Positions 19,564 through 28,578 of a stretch of 64,000 nucleotides of DNA are shown piece after piece. The position numbers and the translations under genes are program-made. Position 1 is the first letter of the stretch. Every line of letters begins with the position of its first letter. The notes beneath the pieces were generated by a model. The model saw nothing but the letters and a program-made list of their open reading frames with translations. It was not told the DNA's origin and ran no database searches. The stretch comes from Pedobacter chinensis (GTDB taxonomy: Bacteria > Bacteroidota > Bacteroidia > Sphingobacteriales > Sphingobacteriaceae), in the NCBI RefSeq assembly GCF_003339865.1, contig NZ_QPKV01000004.1:558001-622000 (forward strand), read 5' to 3'.

Positions 19564-19944
19564 ATGAATACGATCAATTGCCCCTGCGGAAGCGGTTTAT
19601 TATACTTAAATTGTTGTCAGCCATACCATCTAAATATAAAAACTGCGCCAACTGCTGAAGCGCTGATGCGTTCGAGATTTTCGGCTTTTGTAGTGGCTGA
19701 TGCAGATTACCTTTATGAAACCACTCATTTAAGCAAGCGAAAGGGCAATTCGAAAGATGCTTATTTGAAAAGTGCTAAAAATACCAAATGGGTTAAACTG
19801 GAAATTGTTTCCGCTGGTTACGATGTGGTAGAGTTTAAGGCTTTTTATCTGAATCAGAAATTCCAGGTTGAGGTTTTGCATGAAAAATCTAATTTCAGGT
19901 TCGAAAATGGCAAATGGTATTATGTTGATGGGAAGTTCTACTAA
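19564..19944 (+). CDS. YchJ-family metal-binding protein with SEC-C motif
   Basis: A 126-residue protein that starts with a SEC-C zinc motif, CPCGSGLLYLNCC (residues 6-18), followed by the YchJ/UPF0225 segment PTAEALMRSRFSAFVVADADYLYETTH and an NTF2-like C-terminal domain ending GKWYYVDGKFY. The zinc motif resembles that in SecA and other SEC-C proteins. The function of YchJ is unknown. Its 3' end overlaps the converging hypothetical gene by 4 bases. Confidence 0.88.
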   Translation: MNTINCPCGSGLLYLNCCQPYHLNIKTAPTAEALMRSRFSAFVVADADYLYETTHLSKRKGNSKDAYLKSAKNTKWVKLEIVSAGYDVVEFKAFYLNQKFQVEVLHEKSNFRFENGKWYYVDGKFY

Positions 19945-20342
19945 AAATCTATATCTAAAGTGATTTCTATTTTACCAGAATTGGTTTTGTAAACATCTAA
20001 TGCAACTAAATCTAATGATAATATATCGACCGATTCTATTCTGGAGATTTCTAAAAACTTCTCTCTGATTTCGATTAACAGCAATTTTCTAGAAAACCCG
20101 ATGGATGAGAACAGATGAAAAGATGTTGCATTGGTTAACGGATAATCTATGGAAACGGTAATCTCATGTTCAGAAATTACGATTTCGTCGGCATCAATGA
20201 GGTTTAAAATTTCTTCGTTTGCTTTGCCAATATTTACCCATGGAACAATGCCGGCATCAATTGCTTGCGCTGCCCTAACATTGAAAGTGATAATGTTTAT
20301 TAGGTTTTTAGGTTGTTGATTGTAATTGTTTTCTGAATCCAT
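19941..20342 (-). CDS. Hypothetical protein downstream of mazG
   Basis: A 133-residue soluble protein I do not recognise. It starts with a polar Asn/Gln-rich stretch, then INIITFNVRAAQAIDAGIVPW, and alternates strands and helices (EIVISEHEITVSIDYPL, FHLFSSIGFSRKLLLIEIREKFLEI), suggesting a small alpha/beta domain. It begins 3 bases after the mazG stop, so the two are almost certainly co-transcribed. The last 4 bases overlap the 3' end of the opposing YchJ-family gene. Confidence 0.7.
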   Translation of the reverse strand: MDSENNYNQQPKNLINIITFNVRAAQAIDAGIVPWVNIGKANEEILNLIDADEIVISEHEITVSIDYPLTNATSFHLFSSIGFSRKLLLIEIREKFLEISRIESVDILSLDLVALDVYKTNSGKIEITLDIDF

Positions 20343-20345
20343 GTT

Positions 20346-21152
20346 CTACAATTTCTTAGCCTCGTTCCAGTAAATATCCATTTCTGCCAGTGTCATTTCA
20401 GCCAAAGCCCTACCATTTTCTTTAGCTTTATTCTCTAAATACTGGAAACGTTTAATGAATTTTTTATTGGTTTTTTCCAGCGCATTTTCAGGATTAATAT
20501 TGATGAAACGAGCATAATTAATCAGTGAAAAAAGAACATCCCCAAACTCAGATTCGGCTTTCTCAATATCAATAGTAGTGTTATCACTCACATTAAACTC
20601 AGTTTTAAATTCCTGTAACTCTTCCTCAACCTTTTCCCAAACCTGATTTTTATCTTCCCAATCAAAACCCACTCCTCTGGCTTTTTCCTGTATTCTGGAT
20701 GCTTTAACCAAAGCAGGCAAGGAGGATGGAACACCAGCTAAAACCGATTTATTTCCCTCTTTTAATTTTATCTGCTCCCAGTTTCGTTTTACATCTTCCT
20801 CATTTTGTACTTCAGTATCTCCGTAAATATGTGGATGGCGGTTAACCAGTTTATCGCAAACGCCGTTTAAAACATCAACAATGTCAAAATCATTTGTTTC
20901 TGATGCAATTCTTGCATAGAAAACAAGGTGCATCATCACATCGCCCAATTCTTTTTTAATTTCTTTTAAATCGCCTTCTAAAATGGCATCGCTTAACTCA
21001 TAAGTTTCTTCAATAGTTAAATGGCGCAACGTTTCCATGGTTTGTTTTTTATCCCAGGGACATTGTGTGCGTAAGGTATCTAAAACCGTTAATAAACGAG
21101 TAAAAGCATCAGCAGGATTGTTGGCACTCACTGGAATCGGATTGTTTGGCAT
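20346..21152 (-). CDS. mazG: Nucleoside triphosphate pyrophosphohydrolase MazG
   Basis: A 268-residue protein with two MazG domains. The first has CPWDKKQTMETLRHLTIEETYELSDAI and KKELGDVMMHLVFYARIA, which supply the E-x2-E and E-x2-D magnesium ligands; the second has KVEEELQEFKTE and ESEFGDVLFSLINYARF. MazG hydrolyses NTPs to NMP and PPi and helps clear damaged nucleotides or lower ppGpp. Length and domain order are normal. It is upstream of, and close-coupled to, the hypothetical gene ending at 19941. Confidence 0.95.
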   Translation of the reverse strand: MPNNPIPVSANNPADAFTRLLTVLDTLRTQCPWDKKQTMETLRHLTIEETYELSDAILEGDLKEIKKELGDVMMHLVFYARIASETNDFDIVDVLNGVCDKLVNRHPHIYGDTEVQNEEDVKRNWEQIKLKEGNKSVLAGVPSSLPALVKASRIQEKARGVGFDWEDKNQVWEKVEEELQEFKTEFNVSDNTTIDIEKAESEFGDVLFSLINYARFININPENALEKTNKKFIKRFQYLENKAKENGRALAEMTLAEMDIYWNEAKKL

Positions 21153-21247
21153 GGATGGTCAATTTTAAAAATAAGTCACAAAGATCTTAATTTAGATTTT
21201 TTGCTGTTGGTCGTTTTATGTTTTTCTCTTTTTTGCAGTGAAGCTGC

Positions 21248-21697
21248 TTATCGGATGCTAAAATACCAAACCCACGCTATTAAAAAAAATTGAAAGGGAA
21301 CCCTGAACCACAAATATTTTAGTCCTGGGCCTGGTTTGTGAAGATCTTCATAATTAATGCGATGTTTTGCGGCATAAATATTTGCGGGCAAGATGGCAAT
21401 AAAGAAAACAATTAAAGTTATACCAGTATAATAACGGGTATGTTCAACGCCCAACCCAATCGCAAAGAGAATTTCTAATATCCCTGTTAATAATATAATC
21501 TCAACTTTTTTAGGAATAAAAAGCGGAACCATCGCCGCCATAGAGGTTTTAAATTTAAAGTGGCCAATGGCTGTAAAAAGCAGCATTACGCTCATGGCTA
21601 TGTTTCCAGCAAAAATATGACTTTTATCTGCATCGGTGTATTTGTTAAAGGCAACCAGCAAAACAAAAGTTATTAATAACACAAATAAGGGTTTCAT
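21248..21697 (-). CDS. DoxX-like membrane protein
   Basis: A 149-residue protein with four predicted transmembrane helices: LFVLLITFVLLVAF, AMSVMLLFTAIGHF, VEIILLTGILEILFAIGLGV and TGITLIVFFIAILPANIYAA, and a C-terminal hydrophobic FQFFLIAWVWYF. The FTAIGHFKF and LPANIYAAKHR signatures fit the DoxX family as found in Bacteroidota. The family's role is unsettled. It lies 19 bases after the AI-2E permease stop on the same strand, so it is likely co-transcribed. Confidence 0.82.
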   Translation of the reverse strand: MKPLFVLLITFVLLVAFNKYTDADKSHIFAGNIAMSVMLLFTAIGHFKFKTSMAAMVPLFIPKKVEIILLTGILEILFAIGLGVEHTRYYTGITLIVFFIAILPANIYAAKHRINYEDLHKPGPGLKYLWFRVPFQFFLIAWVWYFSIR

Positions 21698-21716
21698 GAT
21701 TTGGATGAAGTATATG

Positions 21717-22826
21717 CTAATCTTTTTCCTCTAATTTAATCTTTTTTGTAATGTGGTAAACCCGTTTCTTTTTCAGGGGTTTATGTTCTTCGCCCATTAA
21801 AATGCCCCAGGGCTTAAGATAATCAATCCGATCGAAAATGATTTTCAGCATAGCCAGATAAGGAATACATAAAAACATGCCCGATATGCCCCAAATCATT
21901 TCGCCAACTACTATACCAATAAATGCGAATAAAGCATTGATTTTTACTTTCGAACCGACCACCAAAGGCATTAAAATATTTCCGTCTACAGCATGTACAG
22001 CAACAAATGCTATCAATACCAAAAGCACTTTGCCCGCTCCAGCCGTAGCGAAAGTAATTAAACAGCTGATTAATAGGGCAAAGAATATCCCTAAATAGGG
22101 AACAACATTAAATATACCCGCTACCAAGCCTAATAAAACAGCATATTTAACACCAAGTAAACTGAGCACCGTGATCATTAAAACGGTAACGATAAACATC
22201 TGCAAAAACAGGCCAATAATGTATTTTTTAATAATGTATTGAATCTGACTAACAATTTCAGTTACTTTTTCTTTATGTTCTTCTTTAAAAACTGAAGTTA
22301 AAAAGGTAAATAAGATTCTTCTATAATTTAAAATAAAGAACGTAAATAATAGTGTGAAACCCAGAAATAAAAGGGTAGAAGATAAGGTTGCAAGGGTGGT
22401 AGCTACAATGGCTGCACTAGTGGCTAAGGCTTTTTCTGTACTGTCGTTCAGGTAAGCCAATTGTTTTTCTGTATTCACGTGAAAGGTTTTCGAAATCCAG
22501 TGCTGTAATTCGTGATAAGACACATCCGCTTTCTCTTTCAATAGGGGCCAGTCTGCCCATAGTGCACTCAACTGGTTTCCGAAGAAATATATAATGCCAC
22601 CAATTACCGAAATCATGAGTATCACTGAAACAATGGTAGATAAGCTTCTTTTAAATTTTAATCGTCGCTCTAAAAAATTAGCAACGGGCAATAATAAAAT
22701 TCCCATTAAAAAAGAAAAGAGCAGAGGAGCCAATAGCGATTGCCCTAAAATGGCAATGTAGGTTAAGCTAATTAAACAGAAAAGTACAAGTGCCAGCTTA
22801 GGGAGGAAAGTAAGTTTTTCTTTCAT
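21717..22826 (-). CDS. AI-2E (PerM/YdiK-like) family transporter
   Basis: A 369-residue inner-membrane protein with about eight transmembrane helices in the family's 2+1+5 pattern: an N-terminal pair around LALVLFCLISLTYIAILGQSLLAPLLFSFLMGILLLP, a central soluble stretch with a helix-rich insert, and a C-terminal cluster including YAVLLGLVAGIFNVVPYLGIF. The GxxNxxPYxG motif is intact. Members are described as permeases of uncertain substrate; AI-2 export applies to only one E. coli member. The DoxX-like gene follows closely. Confidence 0.9.
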   Translation of the reverse strand: MKEKLTFLPKLALVLFCLISLTYIAILGQSLLAPLLFSFLMGILLLPVANFLERRLKFKRSLSTIVSVILMISVIGGIIYFFGNQLSALWADWPLLKEKADVSYHELQHWISKTFHVNTEKQLAYLNDSTEKALATSAAIVATTLATLSSTLLFLGFTLLFTFFILNYRRILFTFLTSVFKEEHKEKVTEIVSQIQYIIKKYIIGLFLQMFIVTVLMITVLSLLGVKYAVLLGLVAGIFNVVPYLGIFFALLISCLITFATAGAGKVLLVLIAFVAVHAVDGNILMPLVVGSKVKINALFAFIGIVVGEMIWGISGMFLCIPYLAMLKIIFDRIDYLKPWGILMGEEHKPLKKKRVYHITKKIKLEEKD

Positions 22827-22849
22827 GGTATTTAAATCTGTTTAATAGA

Positions 22850-22885
22850 AAATGCCCGAGTAATTGTTATATTAATCGGGCATTT
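22850..22885 (-). terminator. Hairpin downstream of the aldo/keto reductase gene
   Basis: AAATGCCCGA (22850-22859) pairs with TCGGGCATTT (22876-22885) around a 16-base loop; on the minus strand T-rich sequence follows. It separates the aldo/keto reductase from the AI-2E gene. Confidence 0.65.
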
Positions 22886-22904
22886 AAATATAGCAGATTA
22901 TTTT

Positions 22905-23852
22905 CTAATAGATGCTCGCTTTATCTAAAAGTGAAATATCTTCTGGTGTTAATTTCAAATGAGCTGCATCGGTAAATGATTTCAACTGGCTTAAATCGGT
23001 AACACTAGCGATTGGGGCCGTAATTGATGGATGATAAATTAACCAGGCCAATGCCACTGACGCCTGCTCAACGCCATACTTGTCGGCAACACTATCAAGT
23101 GCATCTAAAATCCTGAAACCACGTTCATTTAAATATTTTTTAACTCCGCCTCCACGTTGACTTTTATTTAGATCATCTTCGCTACGGTATTTTCCTGTTA
23201 AAAACCCGCTGGCCAGCGAATAATAGGTCACTACGCCCAAACCATAATCCAGGCAAATTTTCTCATACTCTTGTTCGAATTGTTCGCGGTCATAAAGATT
23301 ATAACCAGGCTGATACACTTCATAACGAGGCAAATTGTGTTCGTTAGCGAAGACCAATGATTCTTTTAGTCTATCAGCAGAAAAATTTGAAGCACCAATC
23401 CAGCGTATTTTCCCCGCTTTAATTAAGGTTTCATAGGCATTTAATGTTTCTTCAACCGGAGTATTCTCGTCATCGTAATGAGAAAAATATAAATCGATAT
23501 AATCAGTTTGTAAACGGGAAAGTGAATGTTCAACTTCGTTAATGATATAATCTTTTCTCAGCGATTTTCCTTGCCCCATGTCAGAACCAACTTTAGTTGC
23601 AATAATAACCTCCTGACGCTTGTTATTCTTTTTCAGCCAGTTGCCAATGATCGTTTCCGATTCGCCTCCTTTATTTCCGGGAACCCAACGCGAATAAACA
23701 TCAGCAGTGTCAATAAAATTGAAACCACTTTCTACAAACTGATTTAATATTTCAAATGATTTTTGTTCATCAATTGTCCAACCAAAAACATTTCCTCCAA
23801 ATACAATGGGCGCAATATTTAAGTCTGTTTTTCCTAAGATTCTTTTCTCCAT
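22905..23852 (-). CDS. Aldo/keto reductase
   Basis: A 315-residue NADPH-dependent oxidoreductase with a TIM-barrel fold. I start at the ATG giving MEKRILGKTDLNIAPIVFGGN; upstream in-frame codons look non-coding. The catalytic Asp and Tyr are in FIDTADVYSRW, the lysine in IATKVGSD, and a His in YFSHYDDENTPVEET. RWIGASNFSADRL and the C-terminal PIASVTDLSQLK are cofactor-binding segments. It resembles the YghZ/YajO-like aldehyde reductase group. It stands alone between a terminator and the mnmD gene. Confidence 0.9.
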   Translation of the reverse strand: MEKRILGKTDLNIAPIVFGGNVFGWTIDEQKSFEILNQFVESGFNFIDTADVYSRWVPGNKGGESETIIGNWLKKNNKRQEVIIATKVGSDMGQGKSLRKDYIINEVEHSLSRLQTDYIDLYFSHYDDENTPVEETLNAYETLIKAGKIRWIGASNFSADRLKESLVFANEHNLPRYEVYQPGYNLYDREQFEQEYEKICLDYGLGVVTYYSLASGFLTGKYRSEDDLNKSQRGGGVKKYLNERGFRILDALDSVADKYGVEQASVALAWLIYHPSITAPIASVTDLSQLKSFTDAAHLKLTPEDISLLDKASIY

Positions 23853-24017
23853 GATATGAATGTTAATGTTATTCAAACAAAAATGTACTGCTGAGGTTTT
23901 TACGGGCAGTCTAAATTGTGTCAAAATTTTCTTGTGAATTTGCAGTCATGCCTATGAATGTAAAAGGTGGCAGTTAAAATCATTTGGAAGTCTTTGTAAA
24001 AAACTGGCTTTTACCAT

Positions 24018-24686
24018 TTAACCCTTTGCTTTAACTGCCCTCAACATCTCTCTTTTTCCTGGCGCGCCTGGCAACTTTTCGATAACAAATCCATTTGCTT
24101 TTAAAGCACGTTTTAGTTTTCCTGTAATGGCGTAGGTAACAAAAATTCCTTCAGGGCTTAAAAAATTGCAGGCATGCGCAATCATTTCATCGCTCCACAT
24201 TTCAGGTTGATGTTGAACAGAAAAAGCATCATAATAAATAATATCGAATCTTTCTTCTGTATCGAAATCAATTAAAGTAGTATGCGGAATTTCGAGTTTG
24301 CAAAAAGGGGATAAAGTTTGTTTCGATTTTAAAGCATTTTCATAGTTTTTTGTGAAATCATTCCAAATTTCTGATGAAACATAAGCTGAATAACCTGTTT
24401 GATTAATCACGTCTGTAGTTAATGGGAAAGCTTCAATACTGGTATAATTTAATTTGATATTGTTCGCAACACAATATTCAAAACTCAGAATAAAATTTAA
24501 TCCTGTTCCAAAACCAACTTCCAATACTGATATTTCAGATTTCCCAGCTGTTGCAAATTTTAATCCCGCATCAATAAAAACATGTTTACTTTCCTGTAAT
24601 GCGCCGTGTTTGCTATGATAATGTTCTCCAATGGTTTCATTATAAAGTGTATTGGAGCCATCAGCAGTTTGGGTAATAATATTCAT
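24018..24686 (-). CDS. mnmD: tRNA 5-methylaminomethyl-2-thiouridine methyltransferase MnmD
   Basis: A 222-residue SAM-dependent methyltransferase without the FAD-oxidoreductase (MnmC1) part, as in many bacteria. EHYHSKHGALQESKHVFIDAGL at the N-terminus, EVGFGTGLNFILS (SAM-binding glycine loop) and IIYYDAFSVQHQPEMWSDE are the family signatures. It methylates nm5s2U34 of tRNAs for split-box codons. The C-terminal PGAPGKREMLRA is conserved. A 33-bp tandem repeat lies directly upstream and contains the candidate promoter TATCTTTG. Confidence 0.93.
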   Translation of the reverse strand: MNIITQTADGSNTLYNETIGEHYHSKHGALQESKHVFIDAGLKFATAGKSEISVLEVGFGTGLNFILSFEYCVANNIKLNYTSIEAFPLTTDVINQTGYSAYVSSEIWNDFTKNYENALKSKQTLSPFCKLEIPHTTLIDFDTEERFDIIYYDAFSVQHQPEMWSDEMIAHACNFLSPEGIFVTYAITGKLKRALKANGFVIEKLPGAPGKREMLRAVKAKG

Positions 24687-24695
24687 AAACCAAGG

Positions 24696-24777
24696 TTAAA
24701 GGATTTTCACGATAAAGGTGCAAAGATAAGCCAAGATTATAGGATTAAAGGATTTTCACGATAAAGGTGCGAAGATA
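24696..24777. repeat. Two tandem copies of a 33-bp sequence upstream of mnmD
   Basis: TTAAAGGATTTTCACGATAA...GAAGATA-type copies are at 24696-24728 and 24745-24777 (49-base period), with one A/G difference. Copy 1 contains CAAAGATA, which is TATCTTTG on the minus strand, a possible mnmD -7 element; copy 2 carries CGAAGATA and has lost the match. Confidence 0.7.
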
Positions 24778-24989
24778 GATATAGGATTAATAAGATTGTT
24801 GGATTTCCAGGATAAAGCAAACATAAACCAGAATCTGTGAGATCATATTTCAGTATCATTTTAAGCGATCATCTTTTGTAGATATAATAATTAAGGGCTT
24901 TACGGCCGTAACGTTAGTCTTTTATCTTGTTCTTTAGTCTTTCAGTTATTACCTTTGGTTCTTCAGCTTTAACATTTCGGCTCATTATT

Positions 24990-25328
24990 ATGGATATTGA
25001 ATCATTCAGAGAATATTGTTTAAGCCTGCCGGGAACAACGGAGGGCATGAAATGGGATCACTTATGTTTTATGATAGAAGAAAAAATCTATGTAATCATC
25101 GCCATTGATGAAGGAAGCAGTTTCTCAATAAAATGTAACCCCGATGATTTTGACGCACTAACAGCAAGAGATGGGATTGCACAAGCATATCACATGGCAA
25201 AGCGCCAGTGGATTCAGATTGCTAGCCTTGATGTTTTAAATGATAAAGAATTAAAAAGCAGAGTGGCAGATTCAAGGGCAATGGTTTTAGCTAAATTACC
25301 AAAGAAAATCCAGGCGAAGTATGCTTAG
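24990..25328 (+). CDS. MmcQ/YjbR family DNA-binding-fold protein
   Basis: A 112-residue protein starting at the ATG at 24990 (MDIESFREYCLSLPGTTEG). KWDHLCFMIEEKIYVII, FSIKCNPDDFDALTARDGI and QIASLDVLNDKELKSRVADS match the MmcQ/YjbR (CyaY-like fold) family. Members have a fold that can bind DNA; no biochemical role is proven. The 300 bases before it hold the mnmD-side repeats and nothing else I can identify. It converges with the DUF2625 gene. Confidence 0.88.
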   Translation: MDIESFREYCLSLPGTTEGMKWDHLCFMIEEKIYVIIAIDEGSSFSIKCNPDDFDALTARDGIAQAYHMAKRQWIQIASLDVLNDKELKSRVADSRAMVLAKLPKKIQAKYA

Positions 25329-25383
25329 GTTTGCCGCAAATCAGATTATTTATAATAAAGTGGTTCTTAACCAGTGACGACTG

Positions 25384-26160
25384 CTATTGTTTAGGCTTTT
25401 CCTTTTTTGCCTCGGCAGCAACACTTAACTCTTTTGATTTCATGATATTGAACTTGTACATTTCTTCAATTCCTACAAGCTTTCTACTACATTTTTCGAT
25501 ATTGGTTCCCTCCTCCCATAAATAGGGGCGGAAGCTATAAGTTTTGGTGCCATCTAAACCAGCGATAAACTGATTCCATGTACTCCAGCGTAGGCCTTTG
25601 TAAAATTTGGAAAGGTCGCTATCAAAACAAAAAATTAAAAATTCCCCGTAACCTGCTCCGAGTGGTTGCCATGTTAAACTATTTGGCTCCAGGTAGTAAA
25701 CATTTTTGATATCTTCTCCCAAACCGCCATAATTTATAGCAAAAAAACCTCCGACAGCATCATCGGCAATTAAAAGATAGGGGACTTTATCTCCATAATT
25801 TTCAATGGTTTTGCCCTTGTTCCAACCAGCAACATTTCTATTCAATTTTTCACTTCCGGAGCCTAAAATTCTAATCCATCCGTTATCAACCATAATTCCG
25901 CCAGTATTATAAATTACTGAACCAAGTGTTGCATAAGTAGAAACCTGTGCATTAAATAAAGTTTCTTTAGCTTTTGCAGAATCAACAGGTAAAATTTCAA
26001 CCTTGTTTTTTGCAGAATCAATCCATTTTTTAACTAAAGGCCAGGCAGGATCTGTTTTATTAATTAACGTATCAAGGCTTATTAATTTGTTTTGCGCAAC
26101 ACCGGCAAAGGATGTTAGCGTTAAACTTAAAATTAGGAATAATCTGATTATGCGTTTCAT
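25384..26160 (-). CDS. DUF2625 domain-containing exported protein
   Basis: A 258-residue protein beginning at the second in-frame ATG (MKRIIRLFLILSLTLTSFAGVAQ), a clear Sec signal. The mature part fits DUF2625: LINKTDPAWPLVKKWIDSAKN, ATLGSVIYNTGGIMVDNGWIRILGSG, YLLIADDAVGGFFAINYGG and FYKGLRWSTWNQF. Most DUF2625 proteins I know are cytoplasmic, so an exported version is a little unusual. Function unknown. The C-terminus is lysine/glutamate-rich (AAEAKKEKPKQ). Confidence 0.82.
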   Translation of the reverse strand: MKRIIRLFLILSLTLTSFAGVAQNKLISLDTLINKTDPAWPLVKKWIDSAKNKVEILPVDSAKAKETLFNAQVSTYATLGSVIYNTGGIMVDNGWIRILGSGSEKLNRNVAGWNKGKTIENYGDKVPYLLIADDAVGGFFAINYGGLGEDIKNVYYLEPNSLTWQPLGAGYGEFLIFCFDSDLSKFYKGLRWSTWNQFIAGLDGTKTYSFRPYLWEEGTNIEKCSRKLVGIEEMYKFNIMKSKELSVAAEAKKEKPKQ

Positions 26161-26261
26161 GAAAAAGAAGCTTATGTTTTTCAAAGATAGAATGATAATT
26201 AAGAATTTTTAAATTAACGATTTTATTTTTGATAACCTCTCGGATTGCTTGTTCAAAAATA

Positions 26262-26287
26262 AAGCGCCCCTAAAAATCGGGGCGCTT
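26262..26287 (-). terminator. Terminator after the M13 peptidase gene
   Basis: AAGCGCCCC-TAAAAATC-GGGGCGCTT, a perfect 9-bp GC-rich stem with an 8-base loop, followed on the minus strand by TATTTTTG. It lies 94 bases after the peptidase stop. Confidence 0.85.
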
Positions 26288-26380
26288 ATATAATTGGTAT
26301 GGTACTCCTCCAGAGATAAAAAATGTGGTTTTAAGTGAAAAGCCTTTCCTCTTCAATTTTTAAAACCATCTATCTTAAAA

Positions 26381-28417
26381 TTACCACATTCTAATCCTGT
26401 CTTCAGGTTTTTTGTATAATTTATCACCAGGTTTTACATCAAATGCATCGTACCAGGCATCCATGTTTACTGGTGCACCAATTGTACGGTACGGACCAGG
26501 AGAATGTGGATCTGTTTTAATTAACTGAGCAGCACTTTCTGGTAAAATGTTACCCCTCCAAACCTGTGCCCAGGCCAGGAAGAAACGTTGATCTGGTGTA
26601 AAACCGTCAATTTTCTCGTTACTTTGGCCTTGTTTTGTCATTTTGAAAGCTGTATAAGCTGCATTTAAACCACCAAGGTCGCCAATGTTTTCGCCCATGG
26701 TTAGCTTTCCTATTACATGGATAGTATCCAACACGGTATAAGCATCAAATTGTTCGCCTAAGGCTTTAGTCTTTTCCTCAAATTTTTTGCGATCTTCAGC
26801 TGTCCACCAGTTTTTTAAGTTACCAGATGCATCATACTGACTACCGCTGTCATCAAAACCATGGCTCATTTCGTGACCAATAACGGCACCTATACCGCCA
26901 TAATTTACAGCATCATCAGCATTTGGATCAAAGAAAGGGAATTGCAGAATTCCTGCAGGGAAAGTGATTTCGTTCATGGTAGGGCTGTAAGATGCATTAA
27001 CCGTTGGCGGTGTCATGCCAAAACGATTGCGATCCACAGGTTTTCCTAATCTATTGATATTTTCATTGTATCCCCAAACACTGGCGTTACGCAGATTTTG
27101 GAAATAAGTATTTCTGTTAATATCTAAACCAGTATATGTTTCCCATTTGGTGGTATAACCCACTTTTGGTTTAAAGGCCGCCAGTTTTTCCAATGCTTTT
27201 TTCTTGGTTTCATCACTCATCCATTCCAAACCTTTAATTCTGATTTCAAATGCTTTACGCAGGTTCATGATCATTGTATCCATACGCGCTTTTGCTTCAG
27301 GTTTGAAGTATTTTGCCACATATAATTGACCCAATAATTCTCCAATTGTACCATCAGTTAATGATGACATGCGTTGCCAGCGAGGAGTTTGAACTTTTTG
27401 ACCTGTTTGTGCTTGTGTAAAAGCGAAACTTGCTTTAACAAATGGCGAACTCAAGCTAGATGCCGAATTTTTTAAAATATTCCATTCTAAATAAGTTTTC
27501 CAATCTGCAACAGGAATTGATTTTAGCATGCCATCTAAACTCGTCATAAATTTCGGCGAAGAAACTAAAACAGTATCCTGATTATTAATTTTAAACTTTG
27601 GTAAGTAGGTTGTCCAGTCAATTCCTGGTGTTTTGCCATTGAGTTCTGCAACGGTAAGTTTGTTATAAGTTGCATAAGGATCACGCATTTCCAAACGGCT
27701 CATTTGCGCCTCGGCAAATTGTTTTTCTATTTTGAAAACTGTTGCAGCCTTTTGTTTTGCTTCTTCGGCACTACTTCCGGTTAAAGAAAAAAGTGTGGTC
27801 ATGTAGGTGTTATAAGCCTCACGAATTTTCACACTACGCGTATCATCTTTTAAATAATAATCACGATCTGGTAAAGTTGTGCCACCCTGGCCAATGTTTA
27901 CCATGTACTTATTAACGTTTTTACGATCCTGGCCTACGCCCACGCCAAACATACCGCTCCCTAAGCCATTTACCCGCATATATGCAACATGATCTAAAAC
28001 ACCTTGAATGTTTTTGATTTGTTTAATCTTTTCTAAGTCTGCTTTAATAGGAGTATAGCCTAATTTTTCGATAGTCACAGTATCCATTGCAGCGGCAAAA
28101 AAATCGCCAACTCTACGTTTTACGGAGCCCGCAGGTGCAGATTTATCAGCGGCAGCATCTTCAACAAGGAATTTTACCGCATTAATGTTAAAATCGCGTA
28201 GTTCATTAAATGAACCCCAACGTGTTTCTTTTGCAGGAACAGGATTGTTTTTTACCCAGGTACCACTTGCGTAGGTGTAAAAATCATCTCCTGGCTTAAC
28301 AGATAAATCCATGTTAGCAGGATCGATGAATTTTTTTGTGGTTTGCGCATTTGCAGAAAAGCCAGCAGCGACTATACCCAGTGCCGCAAAATATCTTTTC
28401 AAATTTTGGTATTTCAT
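26381..28417 (-). CDS. M13 family metallopeptidase (neprilysin/PepO-like)
   Basis: A 678-residue exported zinc endopeptidase with a Sec signal (AALGIVAAGFSANAQ). The mature start FIDPANMDLSVKPGDDFYTYASGTWVK is typical of M13. The zinc site is HEMSH (residues 515-519) with the third ligand in GENIGDLGG (E576). NASYSPTMNEITFPAGILQFPFF matches the substrate-binding NAxY motif, and the C-terminus ends RIRMW, close to the usual CRVW. Such enzymes degrade peptides in the periplasm or at the cell surface. The gene stands alone, with a terminator after it. Confidence 0.95.
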   Translation of the reverse strand: MKYQNLKRYFAALGIVAAGFSANAQTTKKFIDPANMDLSVKPGDDFYTYASGTWVKNNPVPAKETRWGSFNELRDFNINAVKFLVEDAAADKSAPAGSVKRRVGDFFAAAMDTVTIEKLGYTPIKADLEKIKQIKNIQGVLDHVAYMRVNGLGSGMFGVGVGQDRKNVNKYMVNIGQGGTTLPDRDYYLKDDTRSVKIREAYNTYMTTLFSLTGSSAEEAKQKAATVFKIEKQFAEAQMSRLEMRDPYATYNKLTVAELNGKTPGIDWTTYLPKFKINNQDTVLVSSPKFMTSLDGMLKSIPVADWKTYLEWNILKNSASSLSSPFVKASFAFTQAQTGQKVQTPRWQRMSSLTDGTIGELLGQLYVAKYFKPEAKARMDTMIMNLRKAFEIRIKGLEWMSDETKKKALEKLAAFKPKVGYTTKWETYTGLDINRNTYFQNLRNASVWGYNENINRLGKPVDRNRFGMTPPTVNASYSPTMNEITFPAGILQFPFFDPNADDAVNYGGIGAVIGHEMSHGFDDSGSQYDASGNLKNWWTAEDRKKFEEKTKALGEQFDAYTVLDTIHVIGKLTMGENIGDLGGLNAAYTAFKMTKQGQSNEKIDGFTPDQRFFLAWAQVWRGNILPESAAQLIKTDPHSPGPYRTIGAPVNMDAWYDAFDVKPGDKLYKKPEDRIRMW

Positions 28418-28491
28418 TCGCTTATATAAGTTAGTTTTTACAGCGAAATTTATGAAATACTAATTAATATTGAAACAATATATTAGAAATA

Positions 28492-28578
28492 TTACTTGTT
28501 GAACCAGTAGTAGATTTTTGCCAGGCCTAATCGTCTGATAAATTCTGCAGGTGAAAATAGGGTTTTGATAGATTTCAT
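28492..28578 (-). CDS. Candidate 28-residue small protein
   Basis: On the minus strand an ATG opens a 28-codon frame: MKSIKTLFSPAEFIRRL followed by GLAKIYYWFNK and a stop. It is basic and amphipathic with an aromatic tail. It lies 75 bases upstream of the M13 peptidase start on the same strand. Composition looks protein-like and does not resemble the flanking AT-rich DNA, but length alone gives little support, and there is no Shine-Dalgarno sequence to help. I do not recognise it. Confidence 0.35.
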   Translation of the reverse strand: MKSIKTLFSPAEFIRRLGLAKIYYWFNK

